Source of the DNA: Antedon mediterranea
Lineage: Eukaryota > Echinodermata > Crinoidea > Comatulida > Antedonidae
Length of the DNA: 64,000 nt
Direction: 5' to 3'
NCBI RefSeq assembly: GCF_964355755.1
Contig: NC_092678.1
Coordinates: forward strand, 21,548,922-21,612,921
Position numbers and translations under genes: made by a program. The stretch's first letter is position 1, and every line of letters starts with the position of its first letter. Shown here piece by piece: positions 46,601 through 52,047 of the stretch. Under the pieces are notes generated by a model. The model saw only the letters and a list, made by a program, of their open reading frames with translations, did not search any database and was not told where the DNA came from.

Positions 46601-49600
46601 TCGTAATTTTTTTTTTTTTAATGATTAAGATGATCGGTTTTATGTACATAATATTTTTAATGAGAGGTTTCATTTGTGTTCTATTATTATTCAAAAAGAT
46701 TACATGTGTTGTTTGATTGACGACTGGCTCCCTGTCGCCAGACAAGACAACTTTTATATTCAGATATTGTAGTACTATTGTAGTATCGGCAATTATAAAA
46801 AAAAGTTGACCTATTTTTATGGAAATTTATTGATATTATTTTCTGTATAAAAGAGCAGTTTATTCTGACAGTGACTTTGACTACTTCTGGCATAAGTTGG
46901 GATTCGACCCTAGTACCATGGGATTTGTAGGCACACATCATAACCTGCAAGCTATAAATCCACAATCCACTGTACTGTACATTTCTTCATAGTACAAATT
47001 CCATGATCTTCCCAAATATGGTAGTGATATGCCCAAATATGGTAGTGATATCCCCAAATGTAGTAGTAATATCCCCAAATATGGTAGTGATATCTCTAAA
47101 TATGGTAGTGATATGCCCAAATATGGTAGTGATATGCCCAAATATGGTAGTGATATCCCCAAATATGGTAGTGATATCCCCAAATATGGTAGTGATATCC
47201 CCAAATATGGTAGTGATATCAAAGAGTGTAGACAGAGCTAATAAAGCAACACTACATTAGTATGAGAGCATTGTGATAGCATACAGAGTGCTTCCTTATA
47301 TTGTTTCAACTAATTTGACCTCTTGGTTGTTTTCCTTCCTCTATTGTAGGTAGACATTGAGGAGCTTCTAAACTTGGAGACCAACAGCCTTGGTGACACG
47401 TTTAGCTTCTTGGAAGCAGAACCACTTTACACAAACACAGTGAGTACTTATCATGATTAATTGAATAATTAATAGTCAAGCTTTCCCGGATAAACAGCTT
47501 TCTCTCCCCGTATCTCCAAAAGAGACGAATACATTCAATTATCTTAATATAATAGGGTTTGAAGTTTCCAAATATTTCCGGATATAATACTAATACATAT
47601 TTTTGTATTATGCAGTTTATTATGTAGTTTTCCAAATATGGTCATTATATTCCCATAAATGGCTTATTAAGTGCAGTATTGGCTTATACCTGACTATACA
47701 GTATCCAATAATGTAAAACAAAATTAGTCATAATAATTTTGTATTATATGCCAAAAAAAGGTCATAATATTTAATACCATAAATAGGTTCATCCCAATGA
47801 TTGGCTTATACCAATTATGTAAACATAAATAACTATTAATCATCTTTTTTCCACGCTCAGTTGGTCTTTGCACCAATTTTCTAGGCCAGCCCGAAATAAG
47901 TTTTGCTTTCGTACTGTATCAGTTGGTGCCAGGGCTTTATGTCATTTGAGGCCTGAATGGTTGTAACATCTGAAGTGCTATGTTTACACTCTTCAATCGC
48001 CCTAAATATGTTATCAGTATAAGTTGATAATAAAACAATTCCATTATCTATGTTATGATGTTACTGCAGTATAATGCTTTTTGATATTCATTTCTGCAGT
48101 AATGCAGTTTTTATGACAAAATTATTATTTGAGGTTCTTTCTATTAAAAAAAAATCTTCTACACCCAGACCAGGATGCTAAAATCAATGTTTAAAGTAAA
48201 CTTGGTGATTTAAGAGATTTAGTGAGATTAAAGGATCAGTGGCAGAACATCTGGAAGGATAGTGGTTGGCTAATCCCATGCCATGACCTTATTCTAAAGC
48301 TAATACTCTTAATTCTCATTGGATAAATTTCCGTCAACGAATTTCCTAAACACATTTCATTCACTAAAATGTAGACTGAAATTCTTGTAGTAAAGACATA
48401 ACATATTTTATATATATTAAATAATATGACATAAATTGAAATCATCTACAGTAAATACAAAATAATTACTGTACTACAGTAATTCACACATTTTAATGCA
48501 AGTAAAGTCAGTGAAAGAAAATAAATTTTATAAATTGTTTTTATATACTATATAATATCAATACAAAATGAAACCTCAGAACAAGTTAGTGATATAATTG
48601 ATGTACAGTAACACACTGATATCTGCGCATTCATGCATCTTTGTAATATAATATAATGCTAGCTAACATAACAAATTGTATTTTATTCAGCCTTTCTGCA
48701 AACCCACCCTTGAATATTATAATCTAACATGTGTTATTATAATTCTGACTACATACTGTCCTAATCCAAAATCAACTACAAACCAAACATATTTTCCATA
48801 TTTTACCAGATGTCATCGCATTAAATAAACCATAATTATCTTCTTTTACCAGATGCCAGTATCAAACACATACCTCGAAGCACTCGGATCAAACTCTGCG
48901 TCAATGCCCGCAGCCATACCAAAGACGTCGTCTTCATGTCCGGCCGACCTGGATAAATTAAACGCAGAACCGATCGCCTTTACGGATGAACATTCACGAG
49001 TAGCATACATGAAGGAACGACAGAAGAAAGACAACCACAATATGAGTAAGTTACATTATTATTTTGATGGTTTAATTACTGCAGTAACTTCAGTATACTG
49101 GTTAACTACTTTTTAGGTTGTCCTATAATCCCAGTTTTCTCTTTCAAAAGTTTAGAAATTTATATATTGTATGACATCATACAGTTATATCACAGTGCTA
49201 TAAATATTATGATTAATAAATAAGTATTCAGCTATTAAATATAAAAAATATAATTGTCAAATCATCTTAAGTAAAGTATTTTTACCACTAGCGTATTTAC
49301 TAGTATTATTTTTAATTCTGTGTTATTAAAATTACCACTAAAGTACAAAGTTGATTTCACTCATAAGTTATCCTTTGTTGTTTTACCCACTAGCCTATTT
49401 ACCGCAAAATGTTTACATTTAGGTCAATATTTCTCGACATGAATTCTTGTGAAACTGTCCGATTTATTTATTAAGATTAATTTTATTACAAGCAAAATGG
49501 GGACAGACATCTTCATGTGATGAATACCCTAGTGGCCGTATTAAAGGTTGTTTACCCCCCAAGTGATCAATGTTGGGTAATGTTTATATGCCTGTTATTG

Positions 49601-52047
49601 AGTGTTGTTAATGTTGATCGTTACCACGACAATCTTGTCGGAAGGGTGTCTAACAAACCTGTTAATACATTCAAATTGAGTAGCACTTCTGACAAGAAAA
49701 GTGCCGTCTAAGTGTCGAAACCTGCCACAAACGTTCAGGCGGTGGCATGCGCCTCTTCAAGCAACTAGGGCGCGGAGTCCTACGGGACTTGCCATCGGGT
49801 GAACGGCGATCCGGATTAGCTTACAGCCTTCTGGCTAATGAATGAAGGTGTTATTACTCGTCAATTCTTTCCCTTGTAAACTCTTGTATCTTCCGTTACT
49901 CATTAACCGTGTCTAAATGGTATCTAATAAGTCCGGTTTTTTTATTAATTGAGTTACCCTTGCTTATTTAGGCCGACGCTTTCAATTAGTCGTTGGCGTG
50001 CTTGATGGAACCCGGTTGTCTTCTCTATTTAGTGTCTGTCATGACTCACTTGTTCCCCTTTCATGTAAACAAGGTTATGTTAAATGGGGTACAAAGACCA
50101 GACATTTAATAAATGTGCCCCTCCCAAAACTGAAAAGGCGAAGAAACTTAGTGTCACTCAACGCGATTGACCCCTACATTTCAAAGAAACCTGTGAACTT
50201 TCTACCTAATAAAATACAATAACTAAAGCTATCAAAAGTGTGATGTGGCCAAATATGGTAGTGATATGACATCATCATATCCATATTTGGGCACATCAAA
50301 TTTTTGGTCACATAAAGTAAATGGTAATACAGTGAAATCTGTAATTTATTTATATTTTTTATTTCAGTTGAAAGGCGACGACGATTTAATATCAATGATA
50401 GAATCAAGGAGTTAGGCACTCTAATACCGAAACATGCTGATCCGTAAGTTGAACATTTTTAATAAATATATGAATAGTTTAAAACGGTAACTTTTATATC
50501 TTGTTCATATTCCTAATCTTTGATACATTACACTTTAGTTTAACATTTTCCTGTAAATGTATTTTCTTTTAAAAACTTGACAAATTCATACATTAGTAGA
50601 ACACTACTATTAAGGGACCCTTGTGAAAACAAACAAGGCTGCAATATATGTTTTAACACTAAAGTCAACTTTTAATCAGAAAACGTTAAAAGGCACACTT
50701 TGTCTCGTTCCAAAGTTGTCCCCTTGATGGGTTGTGTTGTCTGTGTTTGTCTGTTCCACTCTCTTGCATCCAGAGAGTCAAGAAAAAATACCATTATGAA
50801 ATCAAATATATTTTTACAAATTTGATTTATTTTATTGCAGAGATCAAAGACAAAACAAAGGAACTATCTTGAGGTCGTCGGTAGATTACATAAAAAAATT
50901 ACAAAGAGATCAAGCAAAATACAAAGAAGCAGCTGAAAGACAGAAACAATTACAAGCAGTTAATAGGAGAATGATGTTGAGAATACAGGTACGACTGCAC
51001 CCCAAATACACGCGCACACACACCATTCCATGTTTATACCATTTTCTATAAGCACCCTGTTTAAAGTATGCGGTGCACCACGTACATATAGTTCTGAAAA
51101 GAACTGTTGAGTTTCTTGATGTTTCAATGCTTCAATTGCGCAATTCTGAGGATGATCAAAGTATATTGATCGAAACGTCGAGAAACTCAACAGTTCTTTT
51201 CAGAACTATATGTATGTGGTGTACCGCACACTTTATATCCAGATTTCGCCGTGCAAACCTTCAAACATTATATATCAACCTGATACTACTTTGTTCTACA
51301 CTTAAACTATAACAATTTTGCATATGCACTGTGTTGATATAAACGCACTTGTTATCAACATTTTCCTTAAGTATTCCATATGCACTAAATATAGTACTTC
51401 AGTAGAACCCCTCCACTGGGAAACTCCTATTATGTTTTAACACTACAATTAATCCAGTGGACATTCCTATTCAACACTTTGTAGGATGCAGTACCTTAAT
51501 ACTGTTTACACTTTCTGGGGTTTGCCTCTCTTATTTAAAATTGTTTTTTCACAAACACTGTTAATTGAAAAAAAAAGAGAAATAAATGTTCTGAAATAAA
51601 TATAATATTCAACACTTTGTAGGATTCAGTACCTTAATAGGGGTTTCTATTGTATTTTGTCTGTTACAAATTTCCCTAAGCACTGTGTTTCGATACTAAT
51701 ACGACTAAAATCACGTTCATTATTTTCAGGAGCTTGAAATGCGCTGCCAGCAACAGAGCATCCCAACTAAAGCGTTAAGCGATGACACAAAAACCGAGAA
51801 CATTGCGAATGATTTTCTACGACTTCAGGAGGATCCAATGATGGACTTGAAAATAAAAACCGAACCAAATGATATGGATTTATTAAGCAATATTTTACCA
51901 CCGCAGGAAATGAACGACTTTATGTCTTTCGATCTGAACGCTTCGTCGATGAATATCGAAATGGAACCTTCTCCCATAATCGCCGATCCATTGTTATCGG
52001 CGTCGAGTAGTCGTAGAAGTAGTTTAACGAGTATGGACGATCTGTAA
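7526..52047 (+). CDS. MITF: MITF/TFE family bHLH-leucine-zipper transcription factor
   Basis: join(7526..7686, 20082..20295, 35778..35948, 47350..47439, 48853..49045, 50368..50443, 50841..50988, 51730..52047): 1371 nt, 456 aa, all junctions GT-AG and in phase. A nuclear and lysosome-shuttling activator that binds E-box/CLEAR sites as a dimer. Order: acidic N-terminus (1-53) ending in a CELKS segment as in MITF-A/TFE3; Rag-binding type [15 protein letters not shown] (67-81); PNSPM (174-178, equivalent of TFEB S142/MITF S73); acidic activation segment [16 protein letters not shown] (238-243, equivalent of the TFEB S211 14-3-3 site); basic region [17 protein letters not shown] (266-282); HLH; zipper about 320-355; SUMO site IKTEP (K394); and C-terminal SSRRSSL. 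The second vertebrate SUMO site (before the basic region) is absent. Probably the sole MITF/TFE gene if the organism is an invertebrate. Confidence 0.95.
9786..9925. repeat. Irregular tandem repeat of ATTACATACTTTTATTAC
   Basis: About seven copies of a 15-25 bp unit around TACATACTTTT, giving a spurious open frame. Confidence 0.7.
10175..10450. repeat. Three-copy tandem repeat, 90-99 bp unit
   Basis: GTTTAAGGTGTGGGTGTTTA starts at 10175, 10265 and 10364. Each copy is followed by GGGCTAAAAGTACTAGGTGC-like text and a GGATGGACATA block. Confidence 0.85.
11308..11418. mobile_element. MITE family A, copy 1
   Basis: Left GTGTCTACACTATCAAACTA, right GTTTGATAGTGTAGACAGAG (inverted). The internal GATGTGTCCAAATATG and ACATCATCATGTCCATAT are shared with other copies in the window. 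Confidence 0.8.
12043..12668. mobile_element. 626-bp non-autonomous DNA transposon with TTAA flanks
   Basis: Perfect 15-bp terminal inverted repeats, AGACACCTTCCCTAC and GTAGGGAAGGTGTCT, bounded on both sides by TTAA (12039-12042 and 12669-12672). TTAA duplication is typical of piggyBac and Kolobok superfamilies. The interior is GC-richer than the intron (GCGGCCCGCTATAAATCCC, ACCGTCCACGAGAGG) and encodes no transposase. Family assignment beyond TTAA type is not possible by eye. Confidence 0.85.
15086..15325. mobile_element. MITE family A, copy 2 (with insertion)
   Basis: Starts AAAGCTCTGTCTACACTACC and ends in a decayed GTTTGATAG...GGAGCT. Internal GTGTGATGTGCTCAAATATA and the inverted TATTTAGGCACATCACAC are present. 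Longer than the other copies, with extra unrelated text in the middle. Confidence 0.75.
15429..15500. repeat. 24-bp minisatellite, three copies
   Basis: AATGCCCTGCAGTATGTAAT units begin at 15439, 15463 and 15487. Confidence 0.85.
16034..16126. mobile_element. MITE family B, copy 1 (CCCCTATTAAGG inverted repeat)
   Basis: TACAGTA then GGGAACCCCTATCAAGG at the left, CCTTAATAGGGGTTCCC then TACTGTA at the right: an almost complete palindrome around GGACCCAACAAAGGG. Relatives are at 38803 and 43845. Confidence 0.75.
17632..17847 (-). CDS. Unassigned 71-aa open frame in TFE intron 1
   Basis: Frame from ATG at 17845-17847 to TAA at 17632-17634, opposite to the host gene. It has mixed codon use and higher GC than the flanks and is not repetitive. 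The peptide is basic ([25 protein letters not shown]) with a hydrophobic stretch near the end ([12 protein letters not shown]). No family is recognised. It could be a chance frame inside a conserved non-coding block or part of an exon of a nested gene. Confidence 0.2.
   Translation of the reverse strand: MLSMTLKRKLGQDTFYYMLSSSTTSQISRRIRYLNAIDILSRSLMREIHGKDYAMFFILSMCLLYNRGKLT
18955..19200. promoter_or_regulatory. GC-richer unique block, candidate regulatory element
   Basis: About 245 bp of balanced composition with no ORF and no visible repeat copies, in otherwise very AT-rich intron. It ends in AGCTTGTTAATTACCATGGC, which has a homeodomain-type TTAATTA. Function is inferred only from contrast with the surroundings. 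Confidence 0.25.
19658..19713. mobile_element. MITE family A, copy 3 (56-bp deletion form)
   Basis: AAAGCTCTGTCTTCC at the left and TTTGATAGTGCAGACAGAGC at the right; the whole interior is lost. Lies about 370 bp before TFE exon 2. Confidence 0.75.
20082..20295 (+). CDS. MITF: TFE/MITF coding exon 2 (Rag-binding exon)
   Basis: Acceptor TTTTTATGTTTAG, donor GTAAGT. Encodes [13 protein letters not shown] then [15 protein letters not shown] and a Gln-rich helix. Matches the exon of MITF-A/TFEB/TFE3 that binds Rag GTPases: Ser-3 and Arg-4 of TFEB are conserved (S69, R70), and TFEB Gln-10 is Glu here. Ends in phase 0 after DVLV. Confidence 0.92.
20340..20640. repeat. Degenerate tandem repeat around CTGTTCTGAGATGGGCTAGT
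   Basis: About ten loose copies of a 25-35 bp unit (CTGTT, GAGATG, GGCTAGTC words) immediately downstream of TFE exon 2. Copies differ in length. Confidence 0.6.
22560..22900 (+). promoter_or_regulatory. Candidate internal promoter of the TFE gene
   Basis: Upstream of the candidate exon: inverted CCAAT (ATTGG at 22581), CCAAT (22669-22673), a CRE-like TGACGTCG (22689-22696) within the imperfect palindrome GTGACGTCGTCGTCAC, and short GC-richer text. Vertebrate MITF-M is driven by a CRE-containing promoter in the equivalent intron; the parallel is inference. Confidence 0.35.
22901..23029 (+). CDS. MITF: Candidate alternative first exon (MITF-M-like position)
   Basis: ATG with a strong context (AAAATGG), an in-frame TGA 15 nt upstream, 43 open codons and a good donor GTAAGC. 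It ends in phase 0, so it can join exon 3 (phase 0) in frame, replacing exons 1 and 2. The peptide is rich in Tyr, Gln, Asn and His ([26 protein letters not shown]). Vertebrate MITF-M likewise has a short first exon ending at this same junction, and it also contains YNH. The product would lack the Rag-binding segment. Alternatives are a chance ORF or the exon of a nested gene. No transcript evidence is available here. Confidence 0.5.
23397..23505. mobile_element. PIF/Harbinger-like MITE, copy 2
   Basis: AGCAGAGAAAAATTTC at the left, GAAATTATTCCCTGCT at the right, with TTA on each side. Internal TTGTATAGCTTTTTGCTATG is shared with the element at 6505. Confidence 0.75.
24693..24770 (+). mobile_element. 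tRNA-derived SINE head
   Basis: A box GCTTGGTGGTATAATGG and B box GGTTCGAATCCC at tRNA-like spacing. The acceptor and T stems do not pair, so it is not a working tRNA. Confidence 0.6.
25505..25915. repeat. Polypyrimidine tandem tract
   Basis: About 410 bp of almost pure C/T on the plus strand, built from a loose 40-50 bp unit with CCTCTGCCTTGCAACCCCAT words. It keeps long spurious frames open on both strands. Confidence 0.85.
27399..27488. repeat. 15-bp minisatellite GATGCTCATGATAAA
   Basis: Six units with small changes (GTA, AAA, GAA at the third position). The period is a multiple of three, so frames stay open on both strands. Confidence 0.9.
28920..29175. promoter_or_regulatory. GC-richer unique block, candidate regulatory element
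   Basis: Balanced composition, no ORF, no repeat copies seen. Contains repeated ATTCCGTTG/CATTCCGTTG words (GGAATGCATTCCGTTGAG and AGTCATTCCGTTGGG). Confidence 0.22.
29474..30000. repeat. Two-copy direct duplication, about 288-bp offset
   Basis: AATAACCACATTAAAATA starts at 29481 and 29769. Each copy continues with AAAGTGTC(C/A)CTTTAATAGAGGCC, then TTTCCCCTTGTT, and ends near AAAATAAAATCATAAAG. The copies have diverged by indels. Confidence 0.8.
30060..30380. promoter_or_regulatory. Unique block rich in homeodomain-type TAATTA sites
   Basis: About 320 bp with higher GC than the flanks, repeated TAATTA/TTAATTAG words and ACGCCCCCTC, without ORF or repeat copies. Candidate enhancer by composition only. 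Confidence 0.28.
32540..32930. promoter_or_regulatory. GC-richer unique block with a GTACAACT palindrome
   Basis: Contains GTACAACTGGAGTTGTAC (an exact inverted repeat with a short spacer, about 32631-32648), CAGCAGCTGGGGACGACC and TCATGTGAC. No coding potential. Confidence 0.25.
33540..33790 (+). mobile_element. LINE 3' remnant
   Basis: A 5'-truncated frame reads [20 protein letters not shown] before TGA at about 33635, the usual C-terminal TNRxxNSFxP...LLN signature of non-LTR retrotransposon ORF2. A non-coding tail with AATAAAA and a GAATGAATGAATGAA tract follows. The element is inactive. Confidence 0.65.
34797..34885. repeat. Polypyrimidine tract
   Basis: About 85 bp of CTTTCC, CTCTCTCC and CCTTCC words, almost all C/T on the plus strand. 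Confidence 0.8.
35778..35948 (+). CDS. MITF: TFE/MITF coding exon 3
   Basis: Acceptor CTTTCTTGCAG, donor GTAAGT. 57 codons, phase 0 on both sides. [20 protein letters not shown] corresponds to the family's conserved segment (VQTHLENPTKYHIQQ in vertebrate MITF). PNSPM near the end carries the ERK/mTOR-type serine. Confidence 0.93.
37075..37300. promoter_or_regulatory. GC-richer unique block, candidate regulatory element
   Basis: About 225 bp with CCCCCGCCTTCAGCCACCTG and CCGCGGTTTTCC words in an AT-rich intron. A 70-codon frame is present but has no splice signals or recognisable family. Confidence 0.22.
38803..38900. mobile_element. MITE family B, copy 2
   Basis: Begins ATACAGACTTTAGAACC and ends GGATATACAGT. 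Internal GGGACACTCC and TTAATCGGGGACACTC are shared with copies 1 and 3. Confidence 0.5.
40031..40188. mobile_element. 158-bp near-perfect hairpin element
   Basis: Two arms of about 70 bp around GAGGCAAAGCCGA. AATGGTACAAATAATGGCAC and GTGAATGATGAAAGGTTATA on the left return inverted on the right. The outer ends AATAATGAATG also pair. Best read as a foldback MITE. Confidence 0.85.
40395..40620. repeat. 35-bp minisatellite, cluster 1
   Basis: About six copies of TTTAGCCTAATCTAGGGGG plus TTCAATTATACTCAAA, with small length changes. Confidence 0.85.
40972..41235. repeat. 35-bp minisatellite, cluster 2
   Basis: Same unit as cluster 1, exact 35-bp spacing (41009, 41044, 41079), about seven copies. 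Two sub-variants alternate (GCATAACCTAGGTGG and GCCTAATCTAGGGGG). Separated from cluster 1 by about 350 bp of unrelated sequence. Confidence 0.88.
41646..41782. mobile_element. MITE family A, copy 4
   Basis: CTCTGTTTACACTATCAAAC at the left and GTTTGATAGTGTAGACAGAG at the right, with internal TTGCCTAAATATG and ACATCATCATGTC. One of the most intact copies. Confidence 0.85.
43429..43530. repeat. 102-bp duplicated segment, copy 1
   Basis: Identical by eye to 48005-48106 over its full length; starts AATATGTTATCAGTATAAG and ends CTGCAGTAATGCA. Confidence 0.9.
43845..44067. mobile_element. MITE family B, copy 3, with internal 57-bp tandem units
   Basis: Ends TTACAGTATAAC and GTTATATATTACTGTA are inverted. 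Inside, CCTATTAAGGGGCCAC units repeat at exact 57-bp spacing (43881, 43938, 43995), so an element grew by tandem duplication. A 19-aa periodic frame on the minus strand is an artefact. Confidence 0.8.
45298..45346. repeat. 13-bp minisatellite TGTTATACAACAG
   Basis: Just over three exact copies followed by a partial one. Confidence 0.9.
45446..45672. repeat. 14-bp minisatellite ACATGTCACCCTAG
   Basis: Imperfect at the left (ACATGCGACCCTAA...), becoming exact 14-bp units from about 45,590 (ACATGCTACCCTAG, ACATGTCACCCTAG). Confidence 0.88.
46228..46290 (-). mobile_element. SINE 3'-end fragment
   Basis: ATGAGGGTGATCCATCTGGC matches the 3' end of the SINE at 1565. The body is missing. Confidence 0.5.
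46880..46955 (-). mobile_element. tRNA-derived SINE head
   Basis: The minus strand carries GGGTCGAATCCC (B box) and an upstream A-box-like GCAGGTTATGATGTG. Possibly the head belonging to the fragment near 46,240 with an insertion between. Confidence 0.5.
47013..47240. repeat. 21-bp minisatellite grown from MITE family A
   Basis: About ten copies of CCCAAATATGGTAGTGATAT(C/G), the internal sequence of family A elements, followed by the family's right end AGTGTAGACAGAGCT. The 21-bp period keeps three frames open. It ends about 110 bp before TFE exon 4. Confidence 0.88.
47350..47439 (+). CDS. MITF: TFE/MITF coding exon 4 (activation segment)
   Basis: Acceptor CTCTATTGTAG, donor GTGAGT; exactly 30 codons. 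[15 protein letters not shown] corresponds to the DDVIDDIISLES activation helix of vertebrate MITF. Confidence 0.9.
47440..48852. other. TFE intron 4 (1.4 kb)
   Basis: AT-rich. Holds copy 2 of the 102-bp duplication (48005-48106); otherwise nothing recognised. Confidence 0.7.
48005..48106. repeat. 102-bp duplicated segment, copy 2
   Basis: Same sequence as 43429-43530, in the same orientation. The two copies flank exon 4. Confidence 0.9.
48853..49045 (+). CDS. MITF: TFE/MITF coding exon 5 (14-3-3 site and basic region)
   Basis: Acceptor TTCTTTTACCAG, donor GTAAGT. Starts MPVSN, includes TSSSCPADL (the mTORC1/14-3-3 serine context) and ends in the DNA-binding [11 protein letters not shown]. 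The last base begins the Ile codon of IERRRR. Confidence 0.94.
49530..50180. promoter_or_regulatory. 650-bp GC-richer unique block in TFE intron 5
   Basis: The largest island of balanced composition in the introns (GGCGGTGGCATGCGCCTC, AGGGCGCGGAGTCC, GTGAACGGCGATCCGG). No repeat copies. A 74-codon frame at 49998-50222 has no recognisable family. Candidate conserved enhancer. Confidence 0.3.
50223..50320. mobile_element. MITE family A, copy 6 (decayed)
   Basis: AAAGCTATCAAAAGTGTGAT at the left; internal GGCCAAATATGGTAGTGATA and ATATTTGGGCACATCAAAT; the right terminus is eroded. Confidence 0.7.
50368..50443 (+). CDS. MITF: TFE/MITF coding exon 6 (basic region to helix 1)
   Basis: Acceptor TTTATTTCAG, donor GTAAGT; 76 nt. 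Encodes [20 protein letters not shown], essentially identical to vertebrate MITF/TFE. Confidence 0.96.
50841..50988 (+). CDS. MITF: TFE/MITF coding exon 7 (helix 2 and zipper)
   Basis: Acceptor TTTTATTGCAG, donor GTACGA. Encodes [20 protein letters not shown] and the start of the zipper ([15 protein letters not shown]). The register break that limits this family to its own dimers appears preserved. Confidence 0.95.
51063..51235. mobile_element. Inverted-repeat element with hammerhead-like core, TFE intron 7
   Basis: Left arm 51063-51127 and right arm 51162-51235 are about 90% complementary (AGTTCTGAAAAGAACTGTTG and its inverse). Between and into the right arm lie CTGAGGA (51146-51152), a 6-bp hairpin GATCAA/TTGATC, then GAAAC and GTC (51172-51179). 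Confidence 0.7.
51730..52047 (+). CDS. MITF: TFE/MITF coding exon 8 (last)
   Basis: Acceptor TATTTTCAG; stop TAA 52045-52047. Begins ELEMRCQQQ (end of zipper), then [11 protein letters not shown] with the SUMO motif, and ends [14 protein letters not shown] plus an acidic tail, as in vertebrate MITF and TFEB. Confidence 0.95.
   Translation, partial: ELEMRCQQQSIPTKALSDDTKTENIANDFLRLQEDPMMDLKIKTEPNDMDLLSNILPPQEMNDFMSFDLNASSMNIEMEPSPIIADPLLSASSSRRSSLTSMDDL

Larger units (their letters stand above)
35949..47349. other. TFE intron 3 (11.4 kb)
   Basis: No exon recognised; in particular no counterpart of vertebrate MITF exon 4. Holds a GC-richer block (37075-37300), MITE family B copies (38803, 43845), a long hairpin (40031-40188), 35-bp minisatellites (40395-40620, 40972-41235), MITE family A copies (41646 and the 47013 region), one copy of a 102-bp duplication (43429-43530), 13-bp and 14-bp minisatellites (45298, 45446) and SINE pieces (about 46228 and 46880). 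Confidence 0.7.
49046..50367. other. TFE intron 5 (1.3 kb)
   Basis: The left 480 bp are plain AT-rich. 49,530-50,180 is a GC-richer unique block. Then a decayed MITE family A copy (50223-50320) lies right before exon 6. Confidence 0.65.

Noticed and set aside
40395-47225. Direct repeats as a possible CRISPR array
   Set aside because: Units are contiguous or vary gradually, without unique spacers, in a eukaryotic intron.
46938-47260. Periodic frames (MVVISPN, PKYGSDI and ISLPYLG repeats)
   Set aside because: The 21-bp minisatellite unit is a multiple of three; the peptides are artefacts.
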